DNA from: Platycnemis pennipes
Lineage: Eukaryota; Arthropoda; Insecta; Odonata; Platycnemididae
Direction of reading: 5' to 3'
NCBI GenBank assembly: GCA_933228895.1
Contig: OW121856.1
Coordinates: 112,815,163-112,879,162, forward strand
Length of the DNA stretch: 64,000 nucleotides
A program made the position numbers and the translations under genes. Every line of letters begins with the position of its first letter. The first letter of the stretch is position 1. This document shows, piece by piece, positions 20,791-32,983 of the stretch. Under the pieces are notes generated by a model. It searched no databases and was not told where the DNA came from. It saw only the letters and a list, made by a program, of their open reading frames with translations.

Positions 20791-23400
20791 TGACTGTGAC
20801 GGAACAATTTTCAACTTTGAGTCAACAATACCCTCGCTTCATAAAATACCCATATAACAATTTGAGTACCCATATAACGGTTTATATTTAAAGTGCATTT
20901 TTTTCATGACTCCCTAAATTATTCCCATCAGCTATCAAGGCGTTCCAAGGTGCAGGTGACAGGAATTATCCAAGTCAATAATGTTCACGATATTCAGCAA
21001 GTTTAAATATAACACATGCATATCCGACATTAGGCTGTCTAAAATAACTTAAAATTCTTCCTTGGAAGAAAAACATTTTAACTAGGTATATCTATACCAC
21101 AATATGATCTCTCTCATTTTGTTATAATGGACGTTATAATACGCAGGTATTCTCAAAGTATACGGTCGTGTGCGTAATTTCGTGGAAATCAACATTCCCA
21201 GGGAGATTTAAATACATTTAACACATTTAATACATTTCACACACAACTTTGCTTTTCCCACCTATTGTTTCGTTGCTGTGTAAAGTGCGTCACGTGGATG
21301 TGAAAAGAAAGCCCTGAAAATGTTACACGGTAACGAAACCATGATCGGAAAAAATATTTCTTCATGTGGAAGTAGCAGTTAAAATGTCTTCAAACCACCT
21401 TAGGATGTTAAAATTGCATCAAACGTCATAAATTAGTGTGTAAAACACATGGATCTCCTACCTTGCATGAGTTGCAGTAAAATGCTCTCTCAGAGATTAA
21501 TAAAAATGCTTAATTCTCTCTTTGTACGCTGGAAGATAGACAGTAAATCCATCCTTATTGATGTCAGTATCTCAAATCTCGTTTTTATGAACGAATCGAA
21601 CGTTAAATGGAGAGGTTTTCAAGCCATATCAAACGTTATCAGAAAACAGATTTGAATGCATATGGACCTCCATCGAAACATGACTCGTATGAAAATTATT
21701 GTTCAGGAAAAAATAGAAAAACTTAATTATTAACAAATATTCGTTTTGATGGCCATCCTCGTAGTCAGTCGCGAAGGAGAGGTTTCGCCTGTGCGTGATA
21801 TCACGACCACAGCGGTGTTATTATAAGGGTCGGTTTAAATGTTTTTTATTCCCCTCTAGGTAAGAGGGGTGTCATAGGGGACCCTGAGTGCGAAGTGGGG
21901 GATTCTAATTGGTGAAGGGGGAGTGACGCTCCGTTCCTATCGTGGCTCGTTAAGCGCCTGGGGGTGCGGACGGTGTAATTGCCGCTTGGCGGTCGCGGAG
22001 GTCGCGCACTCCAAGCGGAAACCTCCGGAAGGAGTCGGCGGTCAGCCTGGGGGGAGGGGAGGGGAGTAGGGGGAGGAGGACTCTTCAATGGGAGGGGGGG
22101 AACACGTCGAGAGGCATCTGTTTTTTTTTTAGGGCCCGGAAATTTTCGTTTCGTTCGTTTTTTAATCGCTCCGTCAAGCGAAGACCCGCTCGGAGAGCGA
22201 AGGCGCACTCCACGGTATAAACACCGCCTTCTCAGTGGCTGGCTCGGAAGGAAATGGCCCTCACCCTCCCTCCCCTTTAAAAACTTGAAGGACTGGCTGC
22301 GCAGCGTGTTCGCCATTCAAAAACTATCTCTCTCACATTATAAACATCGTGTTTACTCGAGGAGAAAGCCGAGTGAAGAGGTCAGGTTGGAAACCCATTG
22401 GCCTGGCGAGTAAGAGGAATAACGTCTAGCGTATTGTGTATTGTCTCAGGTTTAGACCTAGAATTGAGTTAGTACAGGATGTCGATCGATACGGGAAATT
22501 AACATTACCCTGGGAAATACGGGAAATCCGCATCACGTCCGGGAAATTTCAAGAAATGCTCTGTAATGAACAGATCGAGATCCCCGTCTTTTCGTTTGGT
22601 GGGAGCAGTGCGGGACTCGCATTGTGTAGCCCATGCAGCCGAGGTGGGGGGTCCGCCGGGTTTCGCTCTCTGCGCTGACCGCGCATGCGTGCTCTGCCCC
22701 CTCCACTTCCCCGCGTCTGCTGGCGGCTTGGCTGGGAACCCGCGCCACGGGGATTCAACTTCCCGGGCAAACCTTTGACTGCGTTCTGAGACATCTTAAA
22801 TCGCCTACCGGAAGTTGGAACTACTTTTTTTGCATATTTTTTCTTGCCTACCGGAAATCGGAACTATTTTTTTATTTTATACATTTTTTGTAGCTCGTCT
22901 GTAATTGGTCGGGGAAGTGAGCGTTTGCTGTTCAAATTTGTAGCATCGCGTTAGTCACCACGCAGAGCCTCGATAGATGGTTGTGTTATTCGTGGTGTTT
23001 TAGTTCCTGATTGTGTTTTTAGTAGTTTACTGTAGGAGAAAGTGTATCAAGAATGTTTATGCGACGTGTGCTTTGTTAAGTCTCAATTCATATCTTGTTA
23101 TGGTCTATTTGTTCAAACGTAGTTAGCACGACCTATGGTTTGTGCTAAGTTTTATATAGTGAAAGTTTGAGTTTGGTATAGAGAAAGTCTGGAAGCGATT
23201 TCTGATATGCTAAAGCTAATGTTAACTTTCAAATAATCATCCTCTTGACGAAGTTTTTTCGACAGTCTTTCTACTGCCTCATTACCTTGTAAATACTTGC
23301 CAACTGAAGGTTAACGTTCATAAGACGAGTGACATAAACAACAACATCATAGCAATGATCTTGTTTGCTTTGTGTGAGGTGGTCTGTGTACCCTGCTGGA
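20791..23400. other. No gene recognised; CpG-rich block at 21.9-22.8 kb
   Basis: Mostly AT-rich, with a GC- and CpG-rich block at about 21880-22790 that could be a promoter or exon of an unseen gene or an old element. Reading frames there are low in complexity and not recognisable. Confidence 0.35.
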
Positions 23401-23408
23401 AATTTCAC

Positions 23409-23590
23409 CTACTGTTTACAGTAGCCTATATGCTTTATGGAACACTCTACTGTTTTCAGTAAGTCTACTGTAATCCTACTGTTTACAGTAAGTCTACTGT
23501 ACTGCTACTGTTTTCTACTGTTTACAGTAATTCTACTGCACTGCTACTGTTTATGCAGATCCTACTGTTTACATTTGGTCTATTGTAAAC
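23409..23590. repeat. Array of TACTGTTTACAGTA palindromes
   Basis: At least five degenerate copies of CTACTGTTTACAGTA(AGT), each nearly self-complementary, spaced about 20-35 bp apart. They lie just outside the left mirrored arm that starts near 23660. They may be subterminal protein-binding sites of a transposon. Confidence 0.6.
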
Positions 23591-23659
23591 CTATTGCTCA
23601 TCACTGTGTGCATTAGGATAATTGCACACCTACTGCATTTTTCTATGTGCAGAAGGGCT

Positions 23660-23830
23660 GATGTACAGGCACTTCCAAAAAAAAAGTTAACACTTCAGAG
23701 CCGAAATTTTTCTAAGTCCCGAGTTGACGGTGATTTGACAACGCTGCGTCACGGCTTCCCTCTGGCGGAGCCTCGAGAAGCTCTGACCCCTTTCCCTCCT
23801 CCCCCCTCCTAGGGGACCTTCCCTCCCTTC
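23660..23830 (+). repeat. Outer inverted repeat, left copy
   Basis: TGTACAGGCACTTCC, TTAACACTTCAGAGCCGAAA, GTTGACGGTGATTTGACAAC, GCTGCGTC and TCTGGCGGAGCCTCG recur as reverse complement at 43110-43300. The repeat is about 160 bp with high identity. Confidence 0.7.
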
Positions 23831-23833
23831 TTC

Positions 23834-25833
23834 TTAAGGTGGCTCACTAGCTCTCAGTTTCGCCTCGTCGGTTCTCCCCCTACTCAGTCCCGGGTGGAAT
23901 GGGAAGGCTCGTAGCGTGTAAGGGGAAATCGACGAGGGATTGGAGGGGAGGGGGTCTGCGCGCGTCGCTTGGTTGTAGACGAGCCTAGAGTGTCCTTGCG
24001 CTGGATGGCAGGGCAGAGAGGGGAGTCAGCTGACAAATAAATACGCGTGATCGTATTCGTTCGCAGCTCAACTTCGCTGTTCGTAACTTTGATGTCGCAA
24101 TTATCTCGCATATACTATTCCATTGTGCATTTACAGCACAATGCGATACTATGCCTGGTGGATCACAATATTGCACTAATATCATAGTAGTTGAAAACTT
24201 CGTGAATACCACATGTCCACGGTCGATATTTTCAGTATCGCACAGTGAAAATAAGTGATTTTACGTGGGGAAATGCAGTATAACCAGTCTCACGATTTAC
24301 CAGAATGTCTCCTTGCCTTCCGCTGTTTCTTCATTCTTACCACCAATGTTTTCGTTATTCGTCATGGTTTGATCTCAAAACATCACAATTTCATTACCAG
24401 CACCCAGTGAGAGAAAAGTTACCCATTGCAAAGAGTTTACAGCTTGGGCCTGGACTAAGATTAAAACCATTGATTCGTACGAACTTATGAAGAGCGACCT
24501 GTAAGGTAAATAGTGTGGGGTAAAGCGTAAGGATGATTACTTCAAGAAAAACAGAAGGTTAGAATTACGTAATGGCTAAGCATTAAATAATTCGTTTTAA
24601 TGGATATTTAGGCGAAGTATTTTTGGCAAAGTACCTCCATATAAAATTTTTCTAATTGTTGTTCCATTTGGTGTTTCCAAAAGAGATCATTTCTATTAAT
24701 ACGCTCAATGTAAATGCCTAATGGGCTCCAAACGATAAAGTCGCAGTACGTTTTGTCACAAAGGTGCAACTGTCCCTGTATTTGGTAATGATACTGATGC
24801 TTTTGCTTTAGCGTGACATTCTCCCAACTCTTTTGAAGAAAGTTTAGTTTCTTCTGTCCTGCCGCCTCCGATGGAGACAAATCCCTGCAGGTAATTGCAC
24901 ATTTCACTTCGATTATGCCGAAAAACTTATTTGTGTATTTTTCCATAAAGTTTGCCAGAAAAAAATTGTTTGAAGCTCGTAAAATGTCATAAGGATAAGT
25001 GAAAATAGATTCTAACCTCTCTGTCTCATAATCAGCCTTTTCTGGCTTTTTTTGTGGAAAATGAAGATTGAATTCTCTTGCGCAGGAATCCAATTCCATA
25101 ATCTCTCTGCGATAAATATGATGTTGTGAACATTCCACATCGCTGTTATAGTAATGGCAATTGCGATAAATATTATAATCTAGTCATTTAATTGAGAATT
25201 GGTCAAACTATCTATTATTTCTAAATCACAACAATGACTTCTCATAAAACAACATTCCTTATACGAATACGATTTCCCCTCACCGCCTCGTCCGTTCTCC
25301 CCTCGCCAGTTACTTTGTCTGATGGCGGGTGATACTCGCTCTAAGTGGTCGTGTGAGTGCCCCTTCCGCGCTGCGGCGGGGAGAGAGTAGTTGGAGGTGG
25401 GGGTATAAGCGGCGGTGGTGGGGGCAGCACGACATTGGCCGTGGACACGCGAGTGAAAAGACAGGAAACATGCGTTCGTATTTTCAAAACTATAGCTATA
25501 TTTTTGTATATTAAGTACTGAAAATACTTCTGCTTCAAAGATGGAGTATGAACCTTAACCATCACTGTGTAATATTTTTGGTTTACGCAGCAGAAACTGA
25601 ACTAAAGCGTGCTGAAAAACGATGGAAAGCGTCGGTGGGCACACTATTTCTCCTCTAAATCAATGCAACAACGTAATTTACAATGATAATGTTGCGCAAT
25701 GACTGCGAAGATCCATCCTTTTCTAAGATAAGAGAGAAAACTAGAAGTACCTCCGAGCTATAGTTTAGCTACGAAAATGTATTAAGAAATGGCCTGCAGG
25801 AACACTTTCAGCCAAGCTAGTGAGCCACCTTAA
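23834..25833. mobile_element. TTAA-site DNA element with YqaJ-type nuclease gene
   Basis: The ends TTAAGGTGGCTCACTAGCT and its reverse complement define 23838-25829 (1,992 bp), flanked by TTAA on both sides. TTAA duplication occurs in piggyBac and Kolobok elements; the GGTGG end does not look like piggyBac. It carries one long minus-strand gene (24608-25138). No transposase was recognised, so it is probably a derivative that keeps only the accessory gene. Confidence 0.75.
24608..25138 (-). CDS. YqaJ/lambda-exonuclease-like protein
   Basis: 176 codons with a C-terminal block typical of YqaJ viral recombinase-like nucleases: GIIEVKCAITCRDLSP (the E-x-K metal-binding motif near residues 77-79), then QKHQYHYQIQGQLHLCDKTY followed by CDFIVWSPLGIYIERI. 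Lambda-exonuclease-fold enzymes resect double-stranded DNA. Proteins with this domain are known as the second gene of some eukaryotic DNA transposons, which fits its place inside a TIR/TTAA element. The usual upstream part, which supplies the fold's first acidic motif, is short or missing, so the copy may be N-terminally truncated. Assignment rests on motif reading alone. Confidence 0.6.
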   Translation of the reverse strand: MECSQHHIYRREIMELDSCAREFNLHFPQKKPEKADYETERLESIFTYPYDILRASNNFFLANFMEKYTNKFFGIIEVKCAITCRDLSPSEAAGQKKLNFLQKSWENVTLKQKHQYHYQIQGQLHLCDKTYCDFIVWSPLGIYIERINRNDLFWKHQMEQQLEKFYMEVLCQKYFA

Positions 25834-25834
25834 C

Positions 25835-25981
25835 ACTTGGGACAAAGGGATTACTGAACGGTCGGTCTTCTCATATCCTAAAGAAGGGGGTTATGGAGGG
25901 CACTCTATGGTCATTTTTCCGAATCGCGCTGAACGACATTTGAAGTCCTGAACATATCTCTACGCCCACCACCGTCGCATA
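25835..25981 (+). repeat. Second mirrored repeat, left copy
   Basis: AAGGGATTACTGAACGGTCG, TAAAGAAGGGGGTTATGG and CCTGAACATATCTCTACGCC recur as reverse complement at 36955-37100 at roughly 80% identity by eye. It is cut at 25981 by the 7-kb TIR element and resumes at 32984. Confidence 0.7.
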
Positions 25982-27743
25982 TGCCGGGTCTACACTAGCG
26001 CTTTAAAGTCCACTTTAAGTGACTAGTCACTTTAAAGCGTTAATGTAGGTGTCAGCAGCTTACTTAAAGTCCACCTCCACTTAAGTTGACCAATACCCCC
26101 CATTTAAAGTGAGCGTAGTCAGTTGTTACCCGTTAATATGTCGTCAAGCGCACTGAGTGACTATAAGAAATCAAGTCGTGGGATACTAAATTAATGAAAT
26201 AGATACATATACATACAAATTTATTAAATGTACACACTCCCTTAGTCAAGTCATGTCTATACAAACGTATGTTTACGAGTTAAGTAGTCAGTGAGCAACT
26301 TGTCAATTATCACAACCATGAATATTACAATAATATAATATCCATAATTTATATAATCCCTATGATCACAAACATCAAATAAAACCATGCAAAGTTAAGA
26401 TAAACTAAACAACCTGATTAATAACTACTGCATTTAATCTATTCCGAATGATTTCAACCAAGAAAATTACCTCTAAAAGAGCGGACATTTATAGTTTTAA
26501 GGAATTGGTTCTCTTTTTAAAATAAGGGAAAGTTATGCCGTAAATGGCAAATTTAAAATACACACCAAGCATTACAATTTGTTTTGCATTAACGTTTCAA
26601 AGGTTTGCTTATGTTTTTATAGCGAAATTTTATTTTTCTGGCCCAAAATGGTAATGAAATAATGTGAACACAAGAAACCTGCGAGGTAAATGAATATATA
26701 AACAAGCAACGCAGTTTGAGCAATAATTATGTGACACAAAATTAAAAGCGTTTGGGAGAAGGGCTTCTCGTTCAAAATGTTACTCTTTGAATCACTACAT
26801 TATCCATTTACAATGTACTCATCAACGGGTACGGGTCTGAAAGTCTGAAATATTTTCGTAGCTGAAAATATCACACATGTAGGTACGTGGCGACTCGTCA
26901 TATAATTAAATATGATTTCTTAAAGGTCCTCCATTAGGTAACGACTCTTCTACTAATCAGTTACTCAGAAGAATTAAACATGAATATACAAGCGAGTCGT
27001 TTACACTGAGCTCGCTTGCATATCTTCGAATGTTTTCCGTCTTTGTTTTTAGTTCTTAATCCTGAACAGCCGTGACTCTGCAGTCAACTTAAAGTGCATG
27101 TGTAGAAGCAAGGTCTGTAGAGTATACAGGTTGCCTCGATCCTCTACCCCCTCCACCTACGTTTTAGGCCTCTGACGTCACTGGAGGCCAGAACCGACCG
27201 GTAGTCGGGCTAATCGCGCATTAACAGTCGCAATTCCACGTAGGATCTCAAGCCGTTTGAATTTCTTGTTGAATATGTAAATATACCAAAAAAAGCTTAT
27301 TTAATAGTAATAAGTTATGGTTTTTAGTTGAAGAATTACGAATACTCTAGCGATTCAAAAATTATATTTATATGGAGAACTTATAATTCTACATCATTAC
27401 GCTAGTTTATATCACAGTGTAGTAGAATAAGTTCACATATGTGAATGAATGCTTTAGAGAGTCAAAAATGACTTATAACTAAATACAATAAATGCGCATG
27501 AAATTATTTGGTGTAAAAACCTTGTTACGTTTTACATTTTCAAATGAAATGTTGGTACTTACAAGTGGTAGGCATATATATTTAGGTATTAACCGTATTT
27601 AGTCAGTGTAAGTCGTAGAGTTAAAAATAATGATAATTGAAAAAGCTAAAATTATTAGAGAAATTGAGATAGACGCAATATTTAAACAATGTCAACCATT
27701 GGAGGCCAAATCTGTTACTTACAAGGAGACATCGCGAGACACG

Positions 27744-28143
27744 CTAGGGATCTAAATGATGAAATTGTTTTCTGAAACTATAGAAGGAATGCAGGAAAAT
27801 TGTCACGGCTTTCTGCCACATAGGCCCGGGTTCGCGAGAAAAACGCAACTATAAAATTGTCATCCGCATAAATTCTTTATCGGGCACGCAGCATGTAATA
27901 TTAGCCGTGGCCGAGTGGGTTAAAGCACTGGTTATGCAATAATGCAGTAGGGTTCGAATCCGGTTCGTGGCAAATTTTTCCTTTTCAATATTTTGCTTGA
28001 ATTAGTATAGTATAGTTGAATGTATTTATTCAAATTATTTTTTAATTTTCAAGCTACTTGCTGGATTTTCAATGAACTCCCGTGAGGGACTTTCATAGCA
28101 AACTTCAGGATTCTATGCTTTCTCCGAAAATGGGCTTCAACAT
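27744..28143 (+). repeat. Left arm of tRNA-bearing foldback
   Basis: About 400 bp, diverged, that recur inverted at 29818-30230. The arm holds a tRNA-like unit at 27903-27972 (GCCGTGGCCGAGTGGGTTAA and GGGTTCGAATCC) whose acceptor halves do not pair fully, so it is not a functional tRNA. Confidence 0.65.
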
Positions 28144-28373
28144 TTCTACATCTACATCTACATAATACCCTGCAAGCCACCACAAGGGTGTGTGGCAGGG
28201 GGTGATTGCTCACCAAACATGCACTACATATCATGCATAAAAAAGGAATAGTATTAATATAGTAGTCAGAACTACACTATTTAAAAAAGATAGAAATTGC
28301 AAAGCAAACATGCAAAAACATTCTGTTAGTAGGGTTAGCTTTAAGTACTCATACCAACATGCAGCTACCAATG

Positions 28374-29009
28374 CTATTCATTGCTACTCTCCGATAGGAC
28401 ATATTTACCGTTATTCGTATCTCTAATTGTGCGAGGGAAAAAGGACATTTTGAATCGGTCAGTTCGGCAATCAATTTCTCTAACTTTATGATTATGGTCC
28501 AGTCTGCCATAGTAAGTTAGGGTCCGTAAAATATTTTTAACATCATCACTGAAAATATTGCCTTGGAATTTGTGTAAGAGATTAAGTCTAAATTTCAACC
28601 TGCGATCTGACAATGATTCCCATTTCAATTCAATTAATAGACTGGTTACGCTAATATAATTATCGTATCGTCCCTTTACAAATCTTGCCGATCTTCGCTG
28701 CACACGTTCAAGTTCATTACTTAGACCGATTTCGTAGGGATCCCATACACTGGCAGCATATTCCAAATGAGGTCTAACAAGGGAAAAGTAGGTGATTTCT
28801 CGTACATGATCGTCACATTTACCCAATACTCTTTTAATGAAACCCAGTTTGCGATTCGCTTGACCCATTATTTCACGAATGTGTTTACCCCAGGAAAGAT
28901 CAATTGTCAGTCTTATTCCAAGATATTTAATGGAGTCCACGTTTGTTAATTCATTATTACTTATTTTGTAAGTGGTAGGAGGAGAGCTATTCTTTTTCCA
29001 AAAATTCAT
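28374..29009 (-). pseudogene. LINE reverse transcriptase C-terminal fragment (family B)
   Basis: 211 open codons matching the protein at 5461-6255 almost residue for residue: KYLGIRLTIDLSWGKHIREI, EYAASVWDPYEIGLSNELER and VQRRSARFVKGRYDNYISVT. The catalytic RT part is deleted upstream. Confidence 0.75.
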
Positions 29010-29132
29010 TACAAGACATTTCTTAAAGTTTAATTCTAACTGCCATGTATCACACCACTTTTTGAAATCCGATAAGGAATCTCTTAAATAAATTTTAAAG
29101 TTAGCAAAGTCTGCTCTTTTAAAAATGTAAAT

Positions 29133-29483
29133 CTATCTTTTTTGTTTAAAATTTTTATCTAAAGATAACGAGAGTTTTGCAGTTATAACTCTGTTGTCAC
29201 TAATTCCATCAACCGTGTCAATCATTGTCACATATTGTGGGATATTGGTTGCCAGTAAATCAAGAGTGTTGTCCCCTCTATTAGGTGCTGTAGCTAATTG
29301 TGTCAGGGAGTTATTGGAGAACACATCTAATAGAGTCTCACAGATGTCTTTGTCCCTTCCTCCAGCTTTGAAGCAGTATGTTCTCCAGTATATTGATGGT
29401 GCATTGAAATCTCCACCTATTATTATATTACGTACGCTGTTACGGGACGTTATATTTGGGAGTGTGCGCACTCCCAAATACAA
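29133..29483 (-). pseudogene. LINE endonuclease fragment (family B)
   Basis: IIIGGDFNAPSIYW and VDGISDNRVITAKL correspond to the GGDFN and SDH motifs of family A. The His of SDH is Asn here, a change at a catalytic residue. The frame then breaks into linker sequence and the deletion junction. Confidence 0.7.
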
Positions 29484-29542
29484 CTTACAATGTTTTCTGC
29501 CCTTTTTTTAGCAAGCTTCCTACATAAAAATGTAGGATGCTT
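29452..29542. repeat. Two short perfect hairpins
   Basis: TTTGGGAGTGTGCGCACTCC(CAAA) around 29465, and AAGCTTCCTACA with TGTAGGATGCTT around 29527. Both lie at the 5' border of the LINE and may mark a junction. Confidence 0.5.
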
Positions 29543-29817
29543 GTTACAATATCTATAAAAAGGTAATAGCAAATATTTCCACCTAAGCTGGGCAACAGTT
29601 CCTATCAGTTTTTGCTAATATCATGTTCACTATCGAACGAAAATTTAAGCCTCAAAAGTTTTAAGCGCGGTTCCTATGAAATTTCAATTGCAAACCTCAC
29701 TGTATATTAAAAAACTAATAATCCGTTGAGAAAGTCGCATGACCAAAACAAGTCCATCCTTTTCACGGAAGTATCCTTGTATTTTCAAAATCTAAACATA
29801 TTAGGTCCGCGAGCATG

Positions 29818-30230
29818 TGAAGCCCATTTTCGGAGAAAGCATACAATCCCAAAATTTGCTATGAAAGTCCCTCACGGGGTTTGATTGAAAATTCAGCATG
29901 TAGTTTGAAAATTAAAAAATATTTTGCCACGAATGTATGAACGTGGGCATTTTATAGTGATTCAGCAAAATATTCAAAAGGAAAAATTTTAGCCACGATT
30001 GGGAATCGATCCCGGACCATATAATGTGTAAATTTACACTGTGCCTTAGCCCACCCGGCCACTGTATTTTTAAATTATGGTGCCCGATTAAGAATTTATT
30101 ACTAGGACATTTCTATAGTTGCGTTTTCTCGTGAACCCGGGCCTATGTGGAAGAAAGCCGTCACACTTGCCTGCATTCTGCATTCCTTCTAAAGTTTCAG
30201 AAAATAATCACATCATTTAGATCCCGAACT
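29818..30230 (-). repeat. Right arm of tRNA-bearing foldback
   Basis: Reverse-complement partner of 27744-28143: AAGCCCATTTTCGGAGAAAG at its start and ATTCCTTCTAAAGTTTCAGA near its end. It contains the tRNA-like unit in minus orientation (B-box complement GGAATCGATCCCGG, about 29998-30062). Confidence 0.65.
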
Positions 30231-30392
30231 TCTTACCCAATATTTCCCTATACTGCAAACTTCAGCATCTGATTAATTAAACAAATGGTGCAGTGGCGAC
30301 TGTTATATATAAAAAATTAAAATTATTTACTTTTCACACAAGGTTTATAAAGGTTTATTAGAGAATGCTAAGGAAAAATCTGCCAAGAGTCC

Positions 30393-32254
30393 CTGCAAGA
30401 CCCCTGAGAGCACAAAGTTTGCAGTAGACCTAATGTAAACCTAATTTCAACGTCTACATCTGGTATTCAGCTAACCATAAGGTTTGCTGAATTCCTAGAT
30501 GTAGACGTCTTATTTTGGTTTACATTACGTCTACATGTGGTCGAAAAAAGGTGCAAATGTCCGCCATTCGTGGTCTACTGGTGACCTCGCAAAGTTTGCA
30601 GCAAACCTAATGTAGACCTAATTTTAACGTCTACATCTGGTACACAGCAAACCATAAATTTTGCTTCATACCGTATGTAAACGTCTTATTTTGGTTCACA
30701 TTACGTCCACATGTGGTCGAAATAAGGTGCAAATGTCCGCCATTCGTGGTCTACTGGTAACCATTAATGTAGGTTTTCAGCATACTAGATTTAAAAGAAA
30801 TAGTTTTCACGGTAGTGCGATAATCAACACAAAAATGTAACAAGGCAGTAAACTTGGGTTTTGCACGCAGAATATTAAAATACCTACTAAGTACGTAGTT
30901 TAATATTCAATACACTAGCTACGTTATGTACGTTTCTACGACACGTCATCATCGGGTAAACTAATAATTACGCTGCGTACTCGAAACTTACAGTGGTACA
31001 GTACTAAGCTCACATCTACCAACAATTTATTTGACTATTACAAAAAAAATGACTTTGTCAAATATGCCTGAAAAACACCAAATCCAACAGCTTCTACAGG
31101 AATTACGCTAGAAACCATCAACATATAACAAAAATATAATAATAAATACCTTTATTTATCAGAAGACCAGTGCAAATGAATTATACAAAATTTACACAAC
31201 AGCACCTCAACACACAATCAATAGCACTTCCTCAGCGTTTTCGAAGACACTGTCTATGCATTACCAAAATTTTAAACGAAAAGAAGTTCGAGAAAAAGAG
31301 TTCACCGATATCACACTATTTTGTTGCCAAACTCGGTTATTCACTCGGCAATATAATGCAAACCAAACAAAACGGAACCTCACTTGGCATAAATTACATG
31401 AAAAAGGTCCAAATACCCCACAATAGTACCATATCTGCTAGTAGTAAAGTAACACACGTTGAAACTTCCTTGAAACTTGAAGGATCCTTCGTTCAACGAC
31501 GTATTTTTTAACAACTTCGTTACGTTACTGGTGACTTCGGAGAACAAGTATTCTATACCGTATATACGGTTGAAAAAATCTGTAAAGACAATAAAACGCA
31601 GATGCTACAGAAAGAAAAACGGATTTCTAAGCAGACATTATTCCATTGCCTTTAATTTCAAAGTACACTTACCACTACGAAACAGCCTCAGTACACAAGT
31701 ACCTAGCGGATGAACCGGAAGCAAATTATTCTTTAGAATACAATAACGCATAAGACAACTGTATATTATGTAACTAGAGTGCGTAAAATAACACTGAGAT
31801 AATAAATTTCAACTACACTCCAATAAGATTCTGCACATGTTTACGCGTGCATGCTTGCGTTTCCATGCGCGGGCACGATTTAACAAAAGAAAACTGCCGA
31901 AGCAAGCGCAGCCAACTTGGCCACATAAGCGGAATTTCTACCGGATGATATTGTTTAAGCGCAGTAATGGACTGATAATGACGAAATAATGTCTGCCGAT
32001 ATACCAGTAATTCCGTTTTTTATAAATATTTTAACGGGTCTCAAGGTGAACTATTGAAAACATATTATGTTACATTTGTTTTGGTTGGTAGTATTTGGTT
32101 TCAAATGTGGTCGACAGCATCCGTCATTAGGAATTTATTATCGTGTCTACATTAGGTCAATTCTTGGTCTACAGCAAACTTCAATCAGTGAAGTTATCTG
32201 TAGACGTTAAATTGACCAAATTTAGACGTCTACAATTTTTAGTGTGCTCTCAGG
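30393..32254. mobile_element. 1.86-kb element with CCCTGAGAGCACA ends
   Basis: CCCTGAGAGCACA near 30395 and its reverse complement near 32242-32254 bound the segment. No clear target duplication is visible. The left part has a tandem duplication of about 177 bp, and the right part (32130-32235) carries related GTCTACA motifs inverted. Open frames at 31170-31713 are not recognised. Confidence 0.45.
30411..30766. repeat. Two tandem copies of a ~177-bp unit
   Basis: Each unit starts GCAAAGTTTGCAG-like and ends TGTCCGCCATTCGTGGTCTA. Inside each is an imperfect hairpin of ACGTCTACATCTGGTA against its complement. Confidence 0.75.
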
Positions 32255-32983
32255 GACAATTCTAAGGTTTTCAGCTGAGTTCAAAATCTCATGGAAAGCC
32301 ATATATAAATCAATAGAGCCATGATATATAACTTTGTAGGAACAAAATCATCTATCATTGCATAAACAATTACATATGATAATCACGAAGCCGATTTCTA
32401 TATAGCAAAAGAACAAGGTAATATATATTTATCCACTAATAACGTGAATACGTGATAGATTTCTGAAAATTACAAGTCTGAAGATTATTAGTAATAACAC
32501 ATATAATAATAATTTTGGAAATCCAGAGATCATATAGAACAGGTCAAGTTATACAAAAATTGTTTTTTTATTATTATTTATAAATGCAGTAGCACTGCTA
32601 TACATTTTATCAAGTAGAAAGTGCTTATTTTTGTTCGGAACACAGCAGGCAAAACACTAAATATTGGCGAAAAGCAAACAAAATCAATTGCAGCCAATGA
32701 AGACTGTGCACAATATTTCAAAGCGCAAATTTACGTAGCAGTAAAAGCTCTCTTGAGCCTTGGTAAACGCTGAAATAAGTCCGCAAGAACTCAAAAAACT
32801 CACTCAAACTGCTCAAACGCATAGCAAATGGCCGAAGCTGGCTTCCAGTGACGTCACGAAGAAGAGGGGATGGGGAACGAGACAACCTGTATACTCTACA
32901 GACCTTGGTGTAGAAGACGTCCATGACTTAAAGATATCTTTAAGTAGGCTCACTTTAAGTGGAATTGTAATGTAGACCCGGCA

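Larger units (their letters stand above)
28145..29500 (-). mobile_element. LINE family B copy with internal deletion
   Basis: The 3' tail at 28145 starts right at the inner end of the foldback arm. RT C-terminus and 3' UTR cover 28145 to about 29055, then linker codons, then the endonuclease up to about 29500. Most of the linker and the RT fingers and palm are deleted. Confidence 0.8.

Noticed and set aside
21846..22893. Long Arg/Pro/Gly-rich frames on both strands
   Set aside because: CpG-rich DNA keeps frames open by chance; no recognisable domain.
27903..27972. tRNA-Ser/Leu-like gene
   Set aside because: Acceptor halves do not pair and the unit is part of a repeated arm; SINE-like relic.
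31170..31713. Two plus frames of 113 and 78 codons
   Set aside because: No motif, overlapping in different phases, inside a TIR element with AT-rich DNA.
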